Shown here: positions 62,174 through 64,000 of the stretch, one piece after another
Layout: each line of letters begins with the position of its first letter
How positions within the stretch are numbered: position 1 is the stretch's first letter
From: Runella sp. SP2
GTDB taxonomy: Bacteria > Bacteroidota > Bacteroidia > Cytophagales > Spirosomataceae
Direction: 5' to 3'
DNA: 64,000 nucleotides
Assembly: GCF_003711225.1 (NCBI RefSeq)
Contig: NZ_CP031030.1
Coordinates: 2,232,001 to 2,296,000, forward strand
Notes under the pieces: generated by a model
Database searches by the model: none
The model's input: the letters and a program-made list of their open reading frames with translations, nothing else
What the model was told of the DNA's origin: nothing
Made by a program: the position numbers and the translations under genes

Positions 62174-63039
62174 CTGGTAACAGTTTTGTTTTAGGTATTC
62201 GTGTGATTCCTTTCACGCATTGCACCGACTGAACAGTTGCTAATCTATACTGGCCGCATTAGCATAAACTAACCATCCGAACAGTCGGGCAAGCGTGGCC
62301 AAGCAAGAGGATTTTTCCTCCTTTATCTTTCGATTGAAAACAGCAAATGGAAAAGCCAAGCTTTTCGTTTGGGTTTCAATCTGAATGCCATTTTGGAATT
62401 TCAAGTAACTGCGATACTCAGCGAGCAAACGTCCATAACCTCGTTTGCTTTCCTTGCAAGAAATACGGTGGTCTGCACAGAGACCTTTCAATTTTTATTG
62501 TTGAAGCAACCCCTACAAGTGCGGCTCTGGAGTTTCTCAACTAGAAGAAAATTGTACTATTCCTTAGTTTGTTGACTCGAAAGTATATCATCATCTCCAA
62601 ATTGCCAAATATATTTTAAAATATTTTGCAAAATATTCCTTATTTATCATTTTAATGCAATTATTTATTGATTTTACATTATTTTATTCTATATTATCAA
62701 TCATTAACAAACTATTTACAACAGTAAAATTGCAAAATAAGCTTGTTTCTATTTAAAGCTATTTTGATTACATTTTTGATTTTTTACCATATTTTAGTTT
62801 AATTTTTGATGTATATACGCCAAAATATTGATTTTTATCGATTTTTTAATTTAATTTTTTTAAAATATGTATTGACATTAAATTATATTTTTCTAATTTT
62901 GCATCATCAAAGACGCAGTCACTTATTCACACCATTAGTATATATAGATAAGAATAAGTACTTCCGTTTTATCGCCGCCAAGCGAGAGTCCAGTTTTTCT
63001 TTTGGGAAACAAAACGAAAACCTTTTTACCGCTATCACT
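62174..63039. other. 866-base AT-rich divergent intergenic region
   Basis: This separates the SusC gene (minus) from the second aminotransferase (plus). From about 62580 to 62890 it is extremely AT-rich with homopolymer A/T runs. CAAATATA at 62606-62613 could be a minus-strand TAnnTTTG box for SusC, giving a leader of about 430 bases, but the -33 spacing is poor. No RNA gene or ORF stands out. Confidence 0.6.
62872..62901 (+). promoter_or_regulatory. Bacteroidota-type promoter of the second aminotransferase
   Basis: TTG at 62872-62874, a 19-base spacer, and TAATTTTG at 62894-62901 fit the consensus. The transcript leader to the ATG at 63040 would be about 130 bases. Confidence 0.55.
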
Positions 63040-64000
63040 ATGTCTTTTATTGTAAATCGTCGGGATTGGTTAAAGTCTGGGCTATTGGCCTCTACAGGAC
63101 TTGCTTTGGGTTCAGCAACTACAGCTCAAGCGTCAACGACTTATTCATCACTTGGGATTTTTGATGTCTATGCTGAGCGCGAACGAGAAATTGTTCAAGA
63201 AGCCCTGTTGGCAGCGGCGCCGCAAGTGAAAGCGCGCTTGTCATCCAATGAAAACCCTTGGGGTCCCGCGCCAACGGCAATCAAAGCCATTGCCGACAAC
63301 GCACCAAAAGCCTTTTTGTACGCTGGCCCCGTAACTGCCGAGCTCAAAAAGACCATTGCAGACATGCACGGCGTAACAACCGACCAAGTGATGCTGGGGG
63401 CAGGTTCTTCGGAATTGTTGATGGCAAGCCTTTTATTGGCCGCCACCAAAGGAAAAGTGATGATGGCTGAAACTTGCTACATCTCTGGACGCGATGCCCG
63501 CGAAGATGGCGCGACAATGAAAACGGAAAAAGTGCCTTTGACCAAGGATTATCAATATGATTTGGAAGCGATGGCAACGCGCGTAAATAGCGAAACTAGC
63601 ATGATTTACGTGTGCAACCCCAACAACCCAACGGGTGTGATGTTGCCTTCGGCTAAATTAAAGTCTTTTTGCGATTCGGTTTCTCCCAAAGCAACGGTTT
63701 TGGTGGACGAAGCCTACATCGACTACGCACCCAATCCTGCCACGGATAGCATGGTAGAATGTGTTCGTAAAGGACAAAATGTACTCATCTTGCGTACGCT
63801 TTCTAAGCTCCACGGTTTTGCGGGCTTGCGAATTGGCTACGCTTTGGGGCAACCTGCTTTGTTGAAAGATTTACGCAAATTCTGCTCGGGCGGCTTTACC
63901 GTTTCTACCACTTCGGCAGCGGCGGCAACTGCGTCTTTTAAAGACAAAGCATTTCAGGACATGGTTTTAAAAAACACCATTGAATCTAAGAAATTCCTCT
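63040..64000 (+). CDS. Second Tat-tagged HisC-like aminotransferase (partial, runs off the window)
   Basis: An ATG at 63040 opens a frame continuing past the window end (320 residues visible). It starts with a twin-arginine signal (MSFIVNRRDWLKSGLLASTG). The motifs of a fold-type I aminotransferase follow: RLSSNENPWGPAP, MLGAGSSELL, CNPNNPTG, LVDEAYIDY, and the PLP lysine K256 in RTLSKLHGFAGLRIGYA. The Lys falls at the same residue number as in the enzyme at 56.2-57.4 kb, so the two are related paralogues. Confidence 0.9.
   Translation, partial: MSFIVNRRDWLKSGLLASTGLALGSATTAQASTTYSSLGIFDVYAEREREIVQEALLAAAPQVKARLSSNENPWGPAPTAIKAIADNAPKAFLYAGPVTAELKKTIADMHGVTTDQVMLGAGSSELLMASLLLAATKGKVMMAETCYISGRDAREDGATMKTEKVPLTKDYQYDLEAMATRVNSETSMIYVCNPNNPTGVMLPSAKLKSFCDSVSPKATVLVDEAYIDYAPNPATDSMVECVRKGQNVLILRTLSKLHGFAGLRIGYALGQPALLKDLRKFCSGGFTVSTTSAAAATASFKDKAFQDMVLKNTIESKKFL

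Overview
The window reads as chromosomal DNA from a Bacteroidota bacterium of the order Cytophagales, most likely a Runella-like member of the Spirosomataceae. This rests on several signs. There is a SusC/SusD outer-membrane nutrient-uptake pair, and there are many exported DUF1080, PVC-type dehydrogenase and Tat-tagged oxidoreductase proteins. TAnnTTTG-type promoters are visible and clear Shine-Dalgarno sequences are scarce. There is one tRNA gene, no rRNA, and no complete insertion sequence.

Layout. 0-7 kb: the end of a VOC protein, an exported MsrB, an SDR, a FucP-like sugar symporter with a GHMP sugar kinase, and a large exported cupredoxin/PVC-dehydrogenase/HEAT protein. 7.1-14.7 kb: a tight five-gene operon (SWIM zinc-finger protein, DUF5691, MoxR-like AAA+ ATPase, DUF5682, VWA protein) of unknown function, the best candidate for an undescribed system. 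14.7-25.1 kb: an exported FG-GAP protein, an AT-rich DUF234-type ATPase with palindromic upstream boxes, an exported six-hairpin glycosidase, an aldose dehydrogenase, DUF5829, an AGE epimerase, MogA and a Fur-family regulator. 25.2-31.5 kb: envelope-related genes, including a DUF4136/lipoprotein pair, an OmpR-type two-component system and an HtrA protease. A near-identical operator-like sequence lies before both the DUF4136 gene and htrA. 31.5-37.4 kb: an RNA helicase, DUF1080, an NHL-like protein, DUF4126, a Tat-tagged Gfo/Idh/MocA oxidoreductase and a DMT transporter. 37.5-42.5 kb: a minus-strand operon galK-glpD-dgcN-like-dgcA-like.

42.6-54.2 kb: tRNA-Arg(UCU), then a type I-B (PGING-like) CRISPR-Cas locus. 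The array is short (5 repeats, 4 spacers). The minus-strand operon is WYL regulator-cas6-cas5-cas3-cas8-cas7-(REP-associated transposase)-cas4-cas1-cas2. A second, unrelated-looking cas6 and a DUF6934 gene with a tiny downstream ORF lie beyond it. The transposase gene interrupts the cas order, has a REP hairpin over its start codon, a second palindrome translated in frame, and a shortened C-terminus overlapping cas4.

54.5-64 kb: a small lipoprotein, an AEC-type permease, and a SusC/SusD pair flanked on both sides by Tat-tagged HisC-like aminotransferases. The second aminotransferase runs off the window.

Palindromic REP-like elements of several families are scattered between genes and are listed individually. 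Functional assignments come from motif recognition only; no database search was run.
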